Assembly: GCA_003996215.1 (NCBI GenBank)
Contig: QJPP01007588.1
Span: 1 to 64,000, forward strand
Direction: 5' to 3'
DNA from: Jaltomata sinuosa
Taxonomy: Eukaryota > Streptophyta > Magnoliopsida > Solanales > Solanaceae
Length of the DNA stretch: 64,000 bases
This document shows positions 1 to 11,750 of the stretch, one piece after another. The notes under the pieces were generated by a model, which did no database searches, was not told the DNA's origin, and saw only the letters and a program-made list of their open reading frames with translations. How positions within the stretch are numbered: the stretch's first letter is position 1; the number at the start of each line of letters is the position of its first letter. Made by a program: the position numbers and the translations under genes.

Positions 1-509
1 CTATTCTGTCTGTTACTACGCTTTTATCTTATATGTGCCCAGTCGGCCTATGATACCTACTGGGTACCTTATGCTTCGCATTTGGTGCTCACCCCTACCC
101 CCTGCATATCTTTGGGTGCAGATCCTAGCGTGGGCCATCGCCGTTAGGTCGCTGTGATTCGTTCCTGGAGATCTGTTGGGGACTACTTCAGACTGAGGGT
201 GAGCTCTTGGCGATCGGAGCTTAGCTTTAGTTTATCTTTTGCTTCATGTAGTCTATTACCATTTAGAGACATCTGTATATATTGTTTTGGATTATTTGCA
301 CTCCATGTGTGTAGTTTGGCTCTATACTATGATACCAGGTCTTGGGGTTGATTTAGTTTCCACATATGTATATATATATACTCCTGCTATCTATTCTACC
401 GCTTATTTGTTAGATAGTAGCCCATTACTAACTGTCCTGGGCTACGAAAATTGGTTCGCCTACTGGGTGGTTGTAGGTGCCGTCATGACCGAGAAATCGG
501 GTCGTGACA
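1..509 (+). mobile_element. 3' part of a Tekay-family LTR
   Basis: This stretch is the reverse complement of roughly 34852-35390, so it is the R/U5 end of an LTR of the same family as the minus-strand Tekay element, here in plus orientation. It ends GTCGTGACA at 509. No tRNA-iMet primer site follows, so it is a solo LTR or the 3' LTR of an element lying left of the window. The short open frames in it match nothing. Confidence 0.8.
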
Positions 510-967
510 AGATCTAAAAGGAAAGACTAAACTCTAAAGTAGTACATTAAAATTTATTAAAAAAACAGGTACATTTAAAAACTTTTCATGAATGTCAAAC
601 ATTACACTTTCTGCATACTTTAATGATTTTATTTTACTTAAATAAATCACCAATATGTATTCTGCATAAGAAATTGTAAATAATTTATGGAATAAAAATA
701 AAAATCTTCCATATTTAGGTAACTCTTTCTTGGAAGAAAAGGTTTGAACTTCTATAAATTGAGAATTATTCCTTTCTATAACAATATAATAGTATTATTA
801 ATGTATAGTTCTCAAACGATGTCTTGTTTAAGGGGAGATTTTTCTCCCAACCATTTTTTTATATTAGTCATATGTAGGTCAATTGATCAAATCACTTTAA
901 ATATTATGAGTTTTTTTATTATAATTTCTCCTTGTTATCATCGTTCACTATTTCCTTGTTAGCTTTC
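510..967. other. AT-rich intergenic DNA, nothing recognised
   Basis: This is low-complexity AT-rich sequence between two LTRs. I see no repeat, promoter or coding signal in it. It may be the oldest host DNA left in this part of the window. Confidence 0.5.
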
Positions 968-1491
968 TGATCATAGGCGTATTTATACACCTAAGTGTTA
1001 TTATCTATGTCTGTTTATCTTAGTTTTGAGGATAACTTGATGTAATATTAGGGTATATAGGTTGTATGTGTGTATTTTGTTGCTAAAGTACATGTTTAAA
1101 GTGTTTAAGATGTATTTGAAACAAGGCAATAGTCAAAATGATAAAATAGAGTTTAGATGAGAAAACTAGTGGTGCTAGCTTGAGCTATGCGTACTCTAGT
1201 GTACTTTGATGAGCTCTATTGTGTTGTATAGACTAATGTGTATTATTAATTGATGTAGGAAACCATTGAAGGATATATGGAAGCTAAATTAAGCCTCAAA
1301 TAAACCACAAGAAGTGGGTAATCAAGGAACAAGTATACGAGGAGAAGAGAGCAAAAATCGAACGAATCCTCACCTTTTGGAGGGGGGTCATGCGAAGCAG
1401 CCCCCAAGGCATGGGAGGAGGCCATGCCTCACGCCTCCTAAGTAATGGTAGGAGGCGCTAACTCACACACCCCAATGCAAGGGGCTACTAG
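968..1491 (+). mobile_element. Solo LTR of tRNA-Asp-primed family, segment 1 of 3
   Basis: It begins TGATCATAGGCGTATTTATA, closely matching the LTR starts at 50644 and 54080. It holds the 5' part of U3 and a GC-rich word island from about 1370. The LTR resumes at 3467 and again at 21432. The three pieces joined give about 1.57 kb, close to the 1522 bp of the LTRs at 50644 and 54080. The base run before it (CTTTC, 963-967) resembles the run after segment 3 (CCTTC). Confidence 0.8.
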
Positions 1492-3466
1492 TGTCACGCC
1501 TCGAGTCTACCCTCTAGACATAACACGCTGCTTAGTGTCACAAGTGACCCCAAGATAACCCATGGTCTGGCATATCTAGACAATTTATTTTAAAAACATA
1601 TACTGGGAGAAAGCTGAAAATAGTTTAACATCTGAAGTGGGGAAAAACCCAAAACATTTCTGAATATCTAATCTATATAGGAGAAAAATGAAGTCTGAAA
1701 ACAACACTAACAACCCAATGGCTGAATCTAGTCTATGTCTGAAAGCCTCTAACTGTTGTGAGTTGTTGGGACATGCCCCCAGCTAACTCTAATAATTTGA
1801 AACTGAAAAGTAAAGATTGAAAAATAAAGGCATGTCTGTCTTCCTCGAACTATGAGGATCACCAATGAGGGTGCTGAGTGAGGACAGGAAATCGAGCAAA
1901 GCGCTATCTGAATGTTGAGCGCCTGAACCTACATCATACAATGATGTAGCAAAAAGTATGCATCATTACTTTGGATATACTAATCATGCAGGATATAAAA
2001 TCAAATTTGTATAACATGAATACTGATAGAGAAGTATATACTAAAATGTGAACTGAAGACTATGAATATCATAACATGCTGATCTGAACTGAATACTGAA
2101 TACATGGTCAATGCAATACTGAGTCTGACTGTGGAAGCTATTATTAACCGACATACCCCAAGCTGAGCTAGCTATGGGGACAACCTATAGCCCTGGATGG
2201 AAGGGTGTTCGTACCTTGACAAGGGTACAAACTATTCTAGCATGGATCCACTAAACTTATGCCCACAAGGGACAAGGGTAACAAGCCTAAAGCTGAAAGC
2301 TGACCCCTTTCTGACCTACAGTGGCGTCTAGTTCTAGAACTCAGGGACTGCTACTAAAGGTCTCAGCCTAAATCTAATAGCAGAGGCTTCATCCCTTCAT
2401 CTGCTCGGTACTAAGCCTACTATCAACTGAATGTATAAGCAATAAATGCAACTGAAGTGCTGGATAGCTCAAAAACTGATAATCATCTGAGAATGCAATA
2501 GTAATACTGAAACTAATAGGATCCTAACCTTGAATCATAACTTACTGAATTATCTTATTAGCAAGTACAAATCATGAGTACTGAAATCAACACATGCTAG
2601 AGTTACTGAGTTCTATACATAAAGTTATCCTAGGTTCCCAAGAAAACATGTAAACAATATCATACAAGCAATAAAATCTGAATTGCACTGATTTGATGAA
2701 AATTAGGAACCCTAAGACCAAAGAACTAGTTGAAAACTGGAGATCTAAACTGAGTCCCTAGACTCAGTGGGTGAAATAAACCCATTGATGAAATCCCACA
2801 TACGTGGAAGAAGATTCTACGGTTGAACCTTTGGATTCGGGGCAGAGCTTGAAGAAAATCCTCTTGCTTGTTCTTTAGAGGAAACACTTCTTTTCTTGCT
2901 TTAAATTGCTAAGTGTCGATTTTATTTAGAAGTAATAAGGGAAAAAGAGTAAAACCCCTTTAATTACTCCCAAAATAACTTAGTATTGGAGTTAATAAAA
3001 TTGGGAAAAGACCTAAATGCCCGCAACTTAAAAGCAGGAACTGCAGAAATTTTTCACTGAATGGGTTACTCGATGTGCATCAGACCTGCGAAGGCCCATC
3101 GGCCCAGGCATCAGAGGAGGGCAGGCAGGGGGCTGTTCCCTAGGTCGATTCCCATGATGGCTCCCACTGCCCGTCACGTCCACGACAGCTGTGGTGATAG
3201 CACATCAGAGCAGAAGGCCTGGGGAGGGACACTGATGGTATACCACTGGCTGCCCCATGGCCCATGGGACCGTCAACTCCCGTGGGGACCCCCATCTGGA
3301 AGGGGTAGGCTGACAGAGCCTCTGCGCTCTTCCCACGGGGACCCCGGCGGGCCATTGTGTCCACGACTCCTGTGGGACAGCCCGTGAGTCTTGCCTGGAG
3401 GTGAATTTTCTGGGTTCTTTCTTAGTTCTTTGTTTTAAATACTGGTCTAAATTCTGGGGTGTTACA
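1492..3466 (-). mobile_element. Solo LTR of a gypsy element, minus orientation
   Basis: On the minus strand it starts TGTAACACCCC and ends CTCGAGGCGTGACA, the same terminal signature as the Tekay LTRs at 9419 and 16563. No coding sequence or primer site adjoins it, so it is a solo LTR left by LTR-LTR recombination. It interrupts an older LTR. The flanks are ACTAG (1487-1491) and ATTGG (3467-3471), equal at three of five positions with two transitions, which would fit an aged duplication. A GC-rich island lies at 3060-3390. Internal sequence elsewhere is unremarkable. Confidence 0.75.
3060..3390 (-). repeat. GC-rich word island in U3 of solo LTR
   Basis: An abruptly GC-rich block inside AT-rich LTR sequence, full of near-palindromic short words such as CCCATGGCCCATGGG and repeats of CGTGGGGAC. 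The apparent 60-110 aa open frames here are by-products of the high GC content. No clear TATA box follows in this copy. Confidence 0.6.
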
Positions 3467-3830
3467 ATTGGTTTGGCCACGCGGCCAGCCACGTGACACA
3501 ACCCCCCTAAAACGTCAAAAATTGGGTTTTTAACTTGGTTTAAGTTGGGGGAAAAGTTGTAAATGCATATGTATCTTATGGGGAAGCCTATGGATGACCT
3601 AAAAAACTATATAAGGAGTTATTAGCCACATTTACACACATCTTTGGAAGAACACACGAATTGGATAGCAAGGGAGACACCAAGGAGCTCAAACTAGGGT
3701 TCTTTGTTCTTAGCTTTTCTTTCTTGTAGTTTTACTTGATGAATTCATCAATGGTGATTCTTTGTAAGACTATGAGTGGCTAAGCACCCTTATTTTAGGG
3801 TTGAGGCTATAACATGATTTCCTTATTATG
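3467..3830 (+). mobile_element. Solo LTR of tRNA-Asp-primed family, segment 2 of 3
   Basis: It continues the LTR begun at 968. It contains the rest of the island (GCCACGCGGCCAGCCACGTG near 3478), a TATA box at 3609-3615 and a leader that aligns with 51270-51480. It ends with the first copy of the TSD TTATG (3826-3830), where the 17.6 kb element inserted. Confidence 0.8.
3609..3615 (+). promoter_or_regulatory. TATA box of the split solo LTR
   Basis: TATATAA in a pyrimidine- and A-rich context about 110 bases after the end of the GC-rich island, at the position matching TATAAATA at 51261 in the related LTR. This marks the likely start of R about 30 bases downstream. Transcription itself cannot be judged from sequence. 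Confidence 0.5.
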
Positions 3831-5136
3831 TGTCATGACCCAACTACCAGTCTGTGCAGGCACCTACTCTAAGCACCTAGATAGGAGAACCTTTACCACC
3901 TGTCCAACAGGTAAATGCGAAAGTTAATATTAAACAACAAAAAGAAATCATTTTTAATATGGAGTAACTCTTACAATATTTACAACACTAAAACCTTTAC
4001 AACTTGGAAATAACCCTCCCTAGGATCTAGTCTAAACAGGTACAAGAGAAAATACAAATACGAAAAGAAGACACAGCTTCCACCATGAGTAGGAAGAGTA
4101 GAAGCTGCTGGGGATCACCATCATCCTATACCTATGAAACATCACTGATCCTACAACCAGGCTATACCCAAAAATATATAGCAAGAATAGTATCAATACA
4201 AACAACACGTACTAGTAGGCATCATCGCTCGACCTGAATCCATCGCATACCATAATATAAGGAATCAAGAGAAAATGTGCAATAAGTTACAAGAATTCAG
4301 TTTTTCATAATCCACCTTTACCCTTCATGATTTTAACACTAAGAACTCATATGTTCCATCCAAAACCTCCCTACCTCATTCCGCTGCCAACTCCATTATT
4401 AACAAGCATTTCCCCTTCTATCCTGGCCAAGCCAAATGGTCACACATAACACTAGGACTTCCCAAATCATACATAACACTAGGACTACCTTACCAGTTCA
4501 ATTCCATAGTTTTCATTACTAACTAACCCTATTAGTAGGTATGTCACCCTGGCTTAAGATCCTAAGTCAAAAACCTTGACCCTTAGCCCATAGCCCACAA
4601 TAATGGACTACTTGTGAGTTTCTGCGTATTCAACCCCCCAAAGTTCCTTACCCTTGACATCCCGCAAATTCAGGAAATCACAAAATTCTAGCATTGTTTC
4701 ACTAAACTAGTCAAACCTGATTCCCTAGGAACCTTAGTCCCTCCAAGCTCACCCATCTTGGACCCGTCAAGCAATACACATCAACACCTCTAGTCCTCTA
4801 CCCAACTAGCCCAGACATCAGAGCTAGCTGACCTGTCACTCTTGTCAAAAATTAGAAATTCGAGTGTACCCCACAAACAGAATACTACCAGATAACATGA
4901 AACCACCAAGCCCTTATGACTATTAATAGTATGCCCAGTCAACAACCGGACACAACCACCTTATAAGTCATATCCAACTATGCAACTAACCAGACCACAT
5001 ATAATTATATAACAACTTGCAAACCACCCGGATCTCCCAAGGATCCTTAGGACATCATCTATGCCATTTATCATACGACCCCGATTTACAGAAGAAACCA
5101 CTTTATCACTTAAGCACACCCACCTGAACCTCAAGA

Positions 5137-5140
<4 letters not shown>

Positions 5141-5190
<50 letters not shown>
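5141..5190. repeat. (AT)25 microsatellite
   Basis: Fifty bases of pure AT dinucleotide. The matching site in the 5' LTR, near 19533, has only about five units, so it grew after insertion. Confidence 0.95.
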
Positions 5191-5193
<3 letters not shown>

Positions 5194-5210
5194 ATGGAAT
5201 AATAATTCCC

Positions 5211-5510
5211 GGCCCTCTCAAGAACCCAACATGTAAGAAACATCAATAATAGATAAACTCGGTTCAATTAAGGAACCAACATGTAAGGAACATCACTAAC
5301 AGATAGACTAGGTTCACTCAAGGAACCAACATGTAAAGAACATCAATCACAGATAAACCCGGTTCACACAAAGAACCAACATGTAAAGAACTTCACTAAC
5401 AGATAGACCCGATTCACTCAAAGAACTATTATGTAAAGAACAGAGATCACAGATAAACCTAGTTCGCTCAAGGAACTAACATGTAATGAGTAATAAGTAA
5501 ACACGTACAA
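5211..5510. repeat. Minisatellite A: six 50-bp units
   Basis: Unit starts fall at 5211, 5261, 5311, 5361, 5411 and 5461, an exact 50-base period. Each unit has a palindromic head (GGTTCACTCAAGGAACC) and the phrase AACATGTAAAGAACATC. Neighbouring units tend to alternate between CACTAACAGATAGA and AATCACAGATAAA tails, suggesting a 100-base dimer as the higher unit. The array is conserved in the other LTR. Confidence 0.9.
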
Positions 5511-5718
5511 GGCGTGGTACCCCAACCAACCTTTATAGAACCTATATGGTACCCGAGCCAACTATTATGGAACCTGTACCAGGCATAATACCCAAGCCAA
5601 CTGATAAGTATCTCGTACCAGGCATGGTACCTGCGCCAACCAATATGTATCCCATACCAAGCATGGTACCCGAGCCAACCAATATGTATATGGTACCAGG
5701 CATAGTACCCTAGCCAAC
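5504..5718. repeat. Minisatellite B: about six 39-bp units
   Basis: Units of 39-40 bases built around GTACCAGGCATGGTACC plus GAGCCAACCAATATGTAT; the first unit is shortened. Because 39 is divisible by three, an open minus-strand frame with a repeating 13-residue peptide (WLGYHAWYGIHIG type) arises by chance. The units are palindromic at GGTACC. A matching array lies at 19855-20045. Confidence 0.85.
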
Positions 5719-8028
5719 TAAAAGTCACACACAATCCAACAAACAACAATTAATGAACAAAATCACACTTGCACACCAACAAGCAACAAAACAAAGTTCA
5801 TTTCACATAATTGACACCTGGATAATTAGACATTCATAATTTCATTCCCAATGCATGTACTGCATGAACAATACTAAGCCACAGTTACATGAAGACATAA
5901 TTGTATTAGGAAAACAATAAGCATTACCTACCCAATAACCGGGTTCATAACCCCCAACATTAAAATCCTGTGCGAAGACTAATTCATGGTTTACCCTCTA
6001 AACACATAATTATTTACCCCAACTCTGGACCCCTATCTCGAAATGTGAGCACATCTTAGGGAATTCATTTATTATCATAAAGGACTTAAAACCCTTCCTA
6101 TTCATCCCACTTCCCTTAATTGAAGTATTCCCGAGAACCCACTACGACCTAGAAACTTATTCGCTCACAACATTTCCTATTCCCCGAACCTACCCAAAAT
6201 CTAGTTCCCTAGAATCTAGGATCACACACAAGTTAACAAGTAAAAACTAACCCAAAATGAAAACTCATCACCCCGACCTCATCATTCCTTATTCAATCAT
6301 TTGAATTTTACCCTAGTTTGAACTTAGCCCGAAATTAAATCGATAAGGAAAATTTCAACTTTACTTTGTGCTAGTAGTATTGTATGACCTTAGTACATAC
6401 CAAATGTACTCTCATACTAACGAATTAATCCTAACTCTTATTACGAGAGAGAAACATATGCCTTGACCTCACATATTTTCAGTAATGATGGAATAGGTCA
6501 GTGCAACAGATATTAATTTACCCATCGTTCATCCCTAAACAATCTCTAAGGTGGAAGGAAAAGAATGAGCCAGCCCATTGAACCTTAACTCTCTACCATG
6601 AAATTGTAAATGTAGCCTTATGCAGACCACCAAAACTCTTAAATCCCTCAGTGTACCCAAACTCAAACAAAATTTAATTCGATCCCACCCTATTAAGGAA
6701 TCCCCTATCCTCCCCGAGTGCTCAACAAATTCGGGGCCTCATTGAAATACCAGAGAAAAAGAATTTCACACATAATGGACCAAAAATATAATTTTCACGA
6801 CACAAGGAGCCAAAACCCATTGTGGTGACCCAGTTCCTCTATAGCAGCCTCTCTACAGCAGGAAAATTCTCTTTATGGCTACGCTGCGGTAGTGCCCTTC
6901 CTCTCGCTATAGTCGTATAAGCGAGGCAGTAACTCCGAACAGTCTTAGTTTGGCCAATTTTACCACACAATACTCAGATTTTGATATTCTGTACTAATCC
7001 CTTTACGTTAAACACAATACCTGGAGTTCTACTAACCCAAAAATCCATTTTGAAAATTCTTATGGGTTCTTTATACCTTAGCTAACATCAAATCAAGCTA
7101 AACTTTATTATACGTACTCAATGGATTTTCCTAGACCATATCTTGCTCATATTTTGTCCAAGACTAGCCTAGCCTTAAAATTCTAACTCCCAACCCGAGA
7201 AAAATCTTAACCTGGGCAATTACACCCTAAACAATGATATAAAGAACATAACATCACCAAACACTACACTGTGTTTTCCCTTTGGTACATCTACTTTATG
7301 ACCCTTTTCACCCTTTCATGATCAGCACATAAGAATAAACCATCTAGAGTATAACCAATAACCAATACACCACTATGAGTTTCATTAACACATAGATTCT
7401 CTGTCACCATTTACATTGGTCTATTTAACCCTTATCAATCAATCATTTATAACCAACCAACTTTTTAAATATCACCTGAGGTCAAGCTATACTTATTTAG
7501 CCTCGCAACTAGCTCATAACTTGTCAAACTACTAACTCAACATGTCTCAATCACTCAAGGAGCAATAACAACCAATGACAAGTCATTCTAGTAACCAATA
7601 CATGGGTGACTATTTCTACCAATAGACATTCATAATTTCACAAATACCCGAAAACTTAGACCCACCATAATCTTATGATTTCCTCATCAACTACACATTA
7701 TCATCAAAATGCCAGTAGTTACTCCATCAAGGGTAAAAATCATCGCGTCAAATAAGGTCTAATGTTCAAATAAGTATAGGTTACCCCAAACAGGCAACAT
7801 CCCCCACATCAAGACAATAACCCTTATGCCCCGGGCTACCTTATCTACTATTTCCTTTTATCCTATTTCGATGCTAATTTTTATAATTCACGCAATTGCT
7901 AGTAGCTTAACTAGAAATTTAAAACAACACAGGAATGAAAACAAAATAGGAAAAAGTAGGACTGGGATCGTGCACTGCCCACCCCGCTATAGCGACTATC
8001 CCTAACAACAACAACCCAGAAAATTTAC

Positions 8029-8107
8029 TATTTTCTATAAAATTCACCCATTCTCCTTTTCCTGTTATTTTTCTATAAAATTCACCCATTCTCCTTTTCC
8101 TGTTATT
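8029..8107. repeat. 38-bp perfect tandem duplication
   Basis: Two adjacent copies of a 38-base block containing CTATAAAATTCACCCATTCT, at 8029-8066 and 8067-8104, with no visible difference. The perfect match implies a recent slippage event. It produces a repeated peptide in a minus-strand open frame that I do not consider a gene. Confidence 0.9.
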
Positions 8108-8932
8108 AATGTTAACCCCTGAAATTACGTCATGGTCATACACATAACCCCAAGACCATCCCCAGCAATGCATAATTGAGAATTTAGGACCATATTATCA
8201 TAAAATCAGTTACAAACACACCAGAAAGTTGTTCATAACATCACATTCCCGCTATCATACAAGATATTGCCCCTTTTCCCCTGGTTTCGAACCAATCCCG
8301 ACTCATGAAACCATAGTTTCCCTACAGTCACAAATGATCATGTCCCCTTATGATTTTTACCAATGGTAAGCCTATGCTTAAAACTTAGCACATAATTTTA
8401 GTTAAATCACATAACAATTAACCCTTTAACCAATCACATATAACTAAGTTAAGACTCTTCACAAACCATAATATTAAAGTAACTCAAGGAATTACACACC
8501 ACACATTCGTAGTATTCAAACAATGCAACACATACAATCACAAGCCTTAAGCTTCACCACTCAATAAGATCAGGTTCATTATCTTTGATTCGTGTCATGG
8601 ATGACTGTTAGCCGACTCATCCATACCTTTACATAGTCTATTAGGCAAGATACAATTTGGATCCTTCCCAGTTCTAATTTCCCTTGCTTGTGTCAGTTTA
8701 ATCAGAGTCGAATGACATCTTTTTTCCTTGTCGAGATACTAATTGAAATTGAGAGACACCAACTAGACTCAACCCATACAAGCAAGTAACAATCTGCACG
8801 AAAGGAATGAAAGAAAGGATACGATTCCTAGAATGCTTCATAACTTCCCAAGGATTAGATGTAGACGTCAACACACTAATTTGTAGGACTTTATTTTACA
8901 TTTTCTCTTGTACTGGGAGACCGGTAACCTAG

Positions 8933-8945
8933 GCTCTGATACTAT
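8933..8945 (-). promoter_or_regulatory. Degenerate tRNA-iMet primer-binding site
   Basis: On the minus strand the sequence just after the LTR is AGTATCAGAGCC, one or two changes from the TGGTATCAGAGC complement of plant initiator tRNA-Met. It lies one base inside the 5' LTR edge at 8947, which fixes the element orientation. Confidence 0.75.
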
Positions 8946-8946
8946 T

Positions 8947-9418
8947 TGTCATGACCCAACTACTGGGCGGTGCAGGCACCTACTCTAGGCACCTAGATTG
9001 GAGAACTCTTACCACCCAATCCAATAGGTGAATGCAGAAGTTAAAATTAAACAACAAAAAGAAAGCATTTTTAATACTGAATAAATCTTACAATATTTAC
9101 AATAATAAAAACTTTAAAACTTGCAATAAACCCTTCCTAGGATCTAGTCTAAATAGGTACAAGAGCTTTATAGGAGAAAATACAAATATCAAAAGAAGAC
9201 ACAACTTCCACCATGAGTAGGAAGAGTAGAAGCTGTTGGAGATCACCATCGTCCTATACATATGAAACATCACTGATCCTGCAACAATACTATACCTAAA
9301 AAGGTATTGCTAGAGTATTATCATTACAAACAACACATACTGGTAGGCATCATCGATCGACTTGAATCCATCGCATACTATCATATAAGGAATTAAGAGA
9401 AAATATGCAATAAGTTAC
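8947..9418 (-). mobile_element. 5' LTR of LARD-like element, inner part
   Basis: It matches 3831-4310 of the 3' LTR. It stops at GTTAC (9414-9418), the first TSD copy of the Tekay insertion, and resumes at 18666. Confidence 0.85.
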
Positions 9419-11541
9419 TGTAACACCTCAAAAATCAAACCAGCTATCTAAGTTTGAAACTCAGAGAAATTTTAAGTTCCCAAGAATTAAGGTCCAAACC
9501 ACAGACCGTGGTTTGCACCATGAGTCATGGATTGGAACCGTGGTTTCCTTCTATTGGTTCAGTCTTTGGTCTGAGAACCATGAGTTAGTTCTACAGATCG
9601 TGGTTCTGACTACAACCCATTCTATTAATTCGTGGGATAAGATCAGAGAGTTGACAAGTTCGCCAAGTTTCACGATTGGGTTCTACGGCCCCTCTTTCAA
9701 ATGACAGATTGTCCTGTTAATTCATAGAAATTGATCAGAGGACTGCATAGTTTCCAGAAACTATGGCTCAGGTCTACGAGCTGTCATTCTGCTGACAAGT
9801 TATCCTGTTGACTCATGGTTTACCTTTTGCAACTTAACTCTTTGTCCAAGAATGACGGATGGAAACCACAAGACAAGGTTTGGTCTACGGTTCATGGAAC
9901 TGATCCGTGGTCCCTGGAAGTCAACGTTTTCCATCTTTTTCCTAATTACATCCCAGTGGTATTTTAGTCATTTCTCACTCTTTTAACTCCTAAATAATGT
10001 CATTTTGACTATTTCAAGAAGGTTTTTCACCTTCATTAGCCTAAGTCCCTTCTCATTACCTCATTCATCTCCCAAAAAGAAAAAGAACTCTCTCAAGCTC
10101 AAAGTCTCAAGCTCCAAGATCAAGTCTCCTTTCTTTTCAATTTCAAGTGGGGTAACTTCAATCAAGGTATGTGGGTATTCAGCAATGGGTTCCTTTCACT
10201 CTTATATCCAAAATCCCAAATCTTTATTTTGATTTCATGAATTTTTAAATTAGGGTTCTTACCCAATTCTTATGAGTTTTGCTATAAAGTGCCTCCTCAT
10301 GATTTTATTATGAAATTTTATTAAATTGCATGTTTTTGCATGGGTTTTTGCATATGAACTCCTATTGCATGAATTGAAGTCTAATTATGGTAAACCTTAC
10401 ATGCATGGGTTGATTTAAGTAAATTCGTTATTTGATAGCATGTATCCTCAAAAAATTTTAAGCAAGTGCATGCCTAGTTCCTATATTTTATGAAGGTATA
10501 TGTTATTATGAAATTGAACTAGTTTTATGCAAATTTTCAAGTCATGAACTATTATGCAAGACAAGACCCCCGATGTACCATCAATGCTCATGAATCATTT
10601 TCTAAAACCAAGGTTCATGAGTAGTATGAAGATTCGGGTTATGAACATGTTTATGAACAAGCTTTGATATTTAGATATGTCACATGTATGTGAGCTCATG
10701 TTATATGTTTTGGGAGTAGTATTTAGCACCGAGCGATGAGGGTTTTAGATAACCCAAGTTAAAAACTATGTTGCCACCATAGGTTGCCTTTTGTGGCTTA
10801 TGAAAGGATCCTTATGAATATGGTTCTAACCTTGGCTAGTTAGGACAACCTTTTTTAGTGTCGGTACATGACACTGGACGCCATGTAACTCAGCATGGTT
10901 TATGTCGGTTAAGAGAAACTCTCACATGATTATTTTCAAGTTATGAAGTTATATGATACCTTATTTTGAACCTTGACTTTACTTTATGTTCATGCTTTAT
11001 ATCTTGAAATTTCCTTATGCTATCTCTTATTTCGAAAGAACTCATTTTAAGCATGTTTTAAGTATGTTTTTATCACGATCATACATTTCTCACATACTCG
11101 GTACATCCTATAGTATTGATGCATATTTTGTGTTGCATCCTCTTGATGATGCAGATTTAGGTTCCCTTCCTCAGGCACGTGGCTAGAGATCATAGGTCAT
11201 TTCCAGTCATTGTCGGTGAATCCTTATGGTTCGAGAGCTAGTTATGATTCTAACTAGTTTTGGCTATTTACTTTCGTACCTTGAGTTAGCTAGGGTCTTG
11301 TCCTAGCAACTCCTTATGTTATGTGTAGAGGCTTTTCAGACATAGTCAGCGTTCAAGTCAATCTTTTAAAACTATGTATCATATTGACTTATCATTTATG
11401 GATTTGGGTTGCCTAATATTCTATTGATGTTTCCGCTATGCTTTCTTATGAATGCCTGAGTATGCTATGACCAAGGGTTAGTCTAGGGCATTCTTGTTTT
11501 GTATCCTGTGTTACATTTAGGGGTAACCTCGAGGCGTGACA
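9419..11541 (+). mobile_element. 5' LTR of Tekay element
   Basis: It starts TGTAACACC and ends GGCGTGACA. U3 carries a long island (about 9490-9910) of CCGTGGTTT/ACCATGAG words. R/U5 is AT-rich. Apparent small open frames are LTR sequence. Confidence 0.9.
9490..9910 (+). repeat. CCGTGG word island in Tekay U3
   Basis: Short words ACCGTGGTTT, ACCACG, CATGAGTCATGG and their near-complements recur at irregular spacing over about 420 bases. The copy in the 3' LTR lies at 16630-17045. A weak TATA-like CTCCTAAATAATG follows near 9987. Confidence 0.6.
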
Positions 11542-11545
11542 AACT

Positions 11546-11557
11546 TGGTATCAGAGC
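11546..11557 (+). promoter_or_regulatory. tRNA-iMet primer-binding site
   Basis: TGGTATCAGAGC, perfectly complementary to the 3' end of plant initiator tRNA-Met, four bases after the LTR end at 11541. It primes minus-strand cDNA synthesis in this class of element. Confidence 0.95.
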
Positions 11558-11750
11558 CTCAGGTTCAAGAGTCCTAGGATATCTGAAAGCCGCATCGAGT
11601 AAAGTCTATTTCATATGTGTAAAGCGTGCCACACTTATGAGAGGGAAGATATGAGGTGTTTTAGAAAAACTTCACTTCTTTCATGATCATATCGTATTAT
11701 AGAGATTAACTCTAATATCCATCTAACCCTTTCCTTGCACATTTTAGGTT

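Larger units (their letters stand above)
3831..6508 (-). mobile_element. 3' LTR of the LARD-like element
   Basis: It aligns along its length with 8947-9418 plus 18666-21431. It is about 560 bp shorter, mainly because a block matching about 20625-21230 is absent near 6300. That missing block contains the GC-rich island and the TATA box, so this LTR lost its core promoter. It carries an expanded AT microsatellite and two minisatellites. Confidence 0.8.
6509..8946 (-). mobile_element. Non-coding interior of the LARD-like element
   Basis: About 2.4 kb between the LTRs with no gag, protease, RT or integrase motif in any frame. Near 6838-6925 and 7985 it repeats the CTATAGCAGCC/GCTATAGCG words found in the 5' LTR island at 20998-21070, followed on the minus strand by an ATGGGTTTT stretch as in the LTR. 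This suggests that part of U3 was copied into the interior. Otherwise I see nothing. Confidence 0.7.

Noticed and set aside
3061..3501. Several 74-108 aa frames on both strands
   Set aside because: Stop codons are rare here only because the island is GC-rich. No motif and no conservation.
5211..5510. Regular 50-bp array resembling a CRISPR
   Set aside because: Units are tandem with no unique spacers, in plant LTR sequence; it is a minisatellite.
5468..5749. Minus-strand 93 aa frame with 13-residue repeats rich in W and Y
   Set aside because: It is produced by the 39-bp minisatellite, whose period keeps frame. The frame is not kept in the partner LTR.
11546..11557. tRNA-like sequence at primer sites
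   Set aside because: Only 12-18 bases match tRNA ends; they are primer-binding sites, not tRNA genes.
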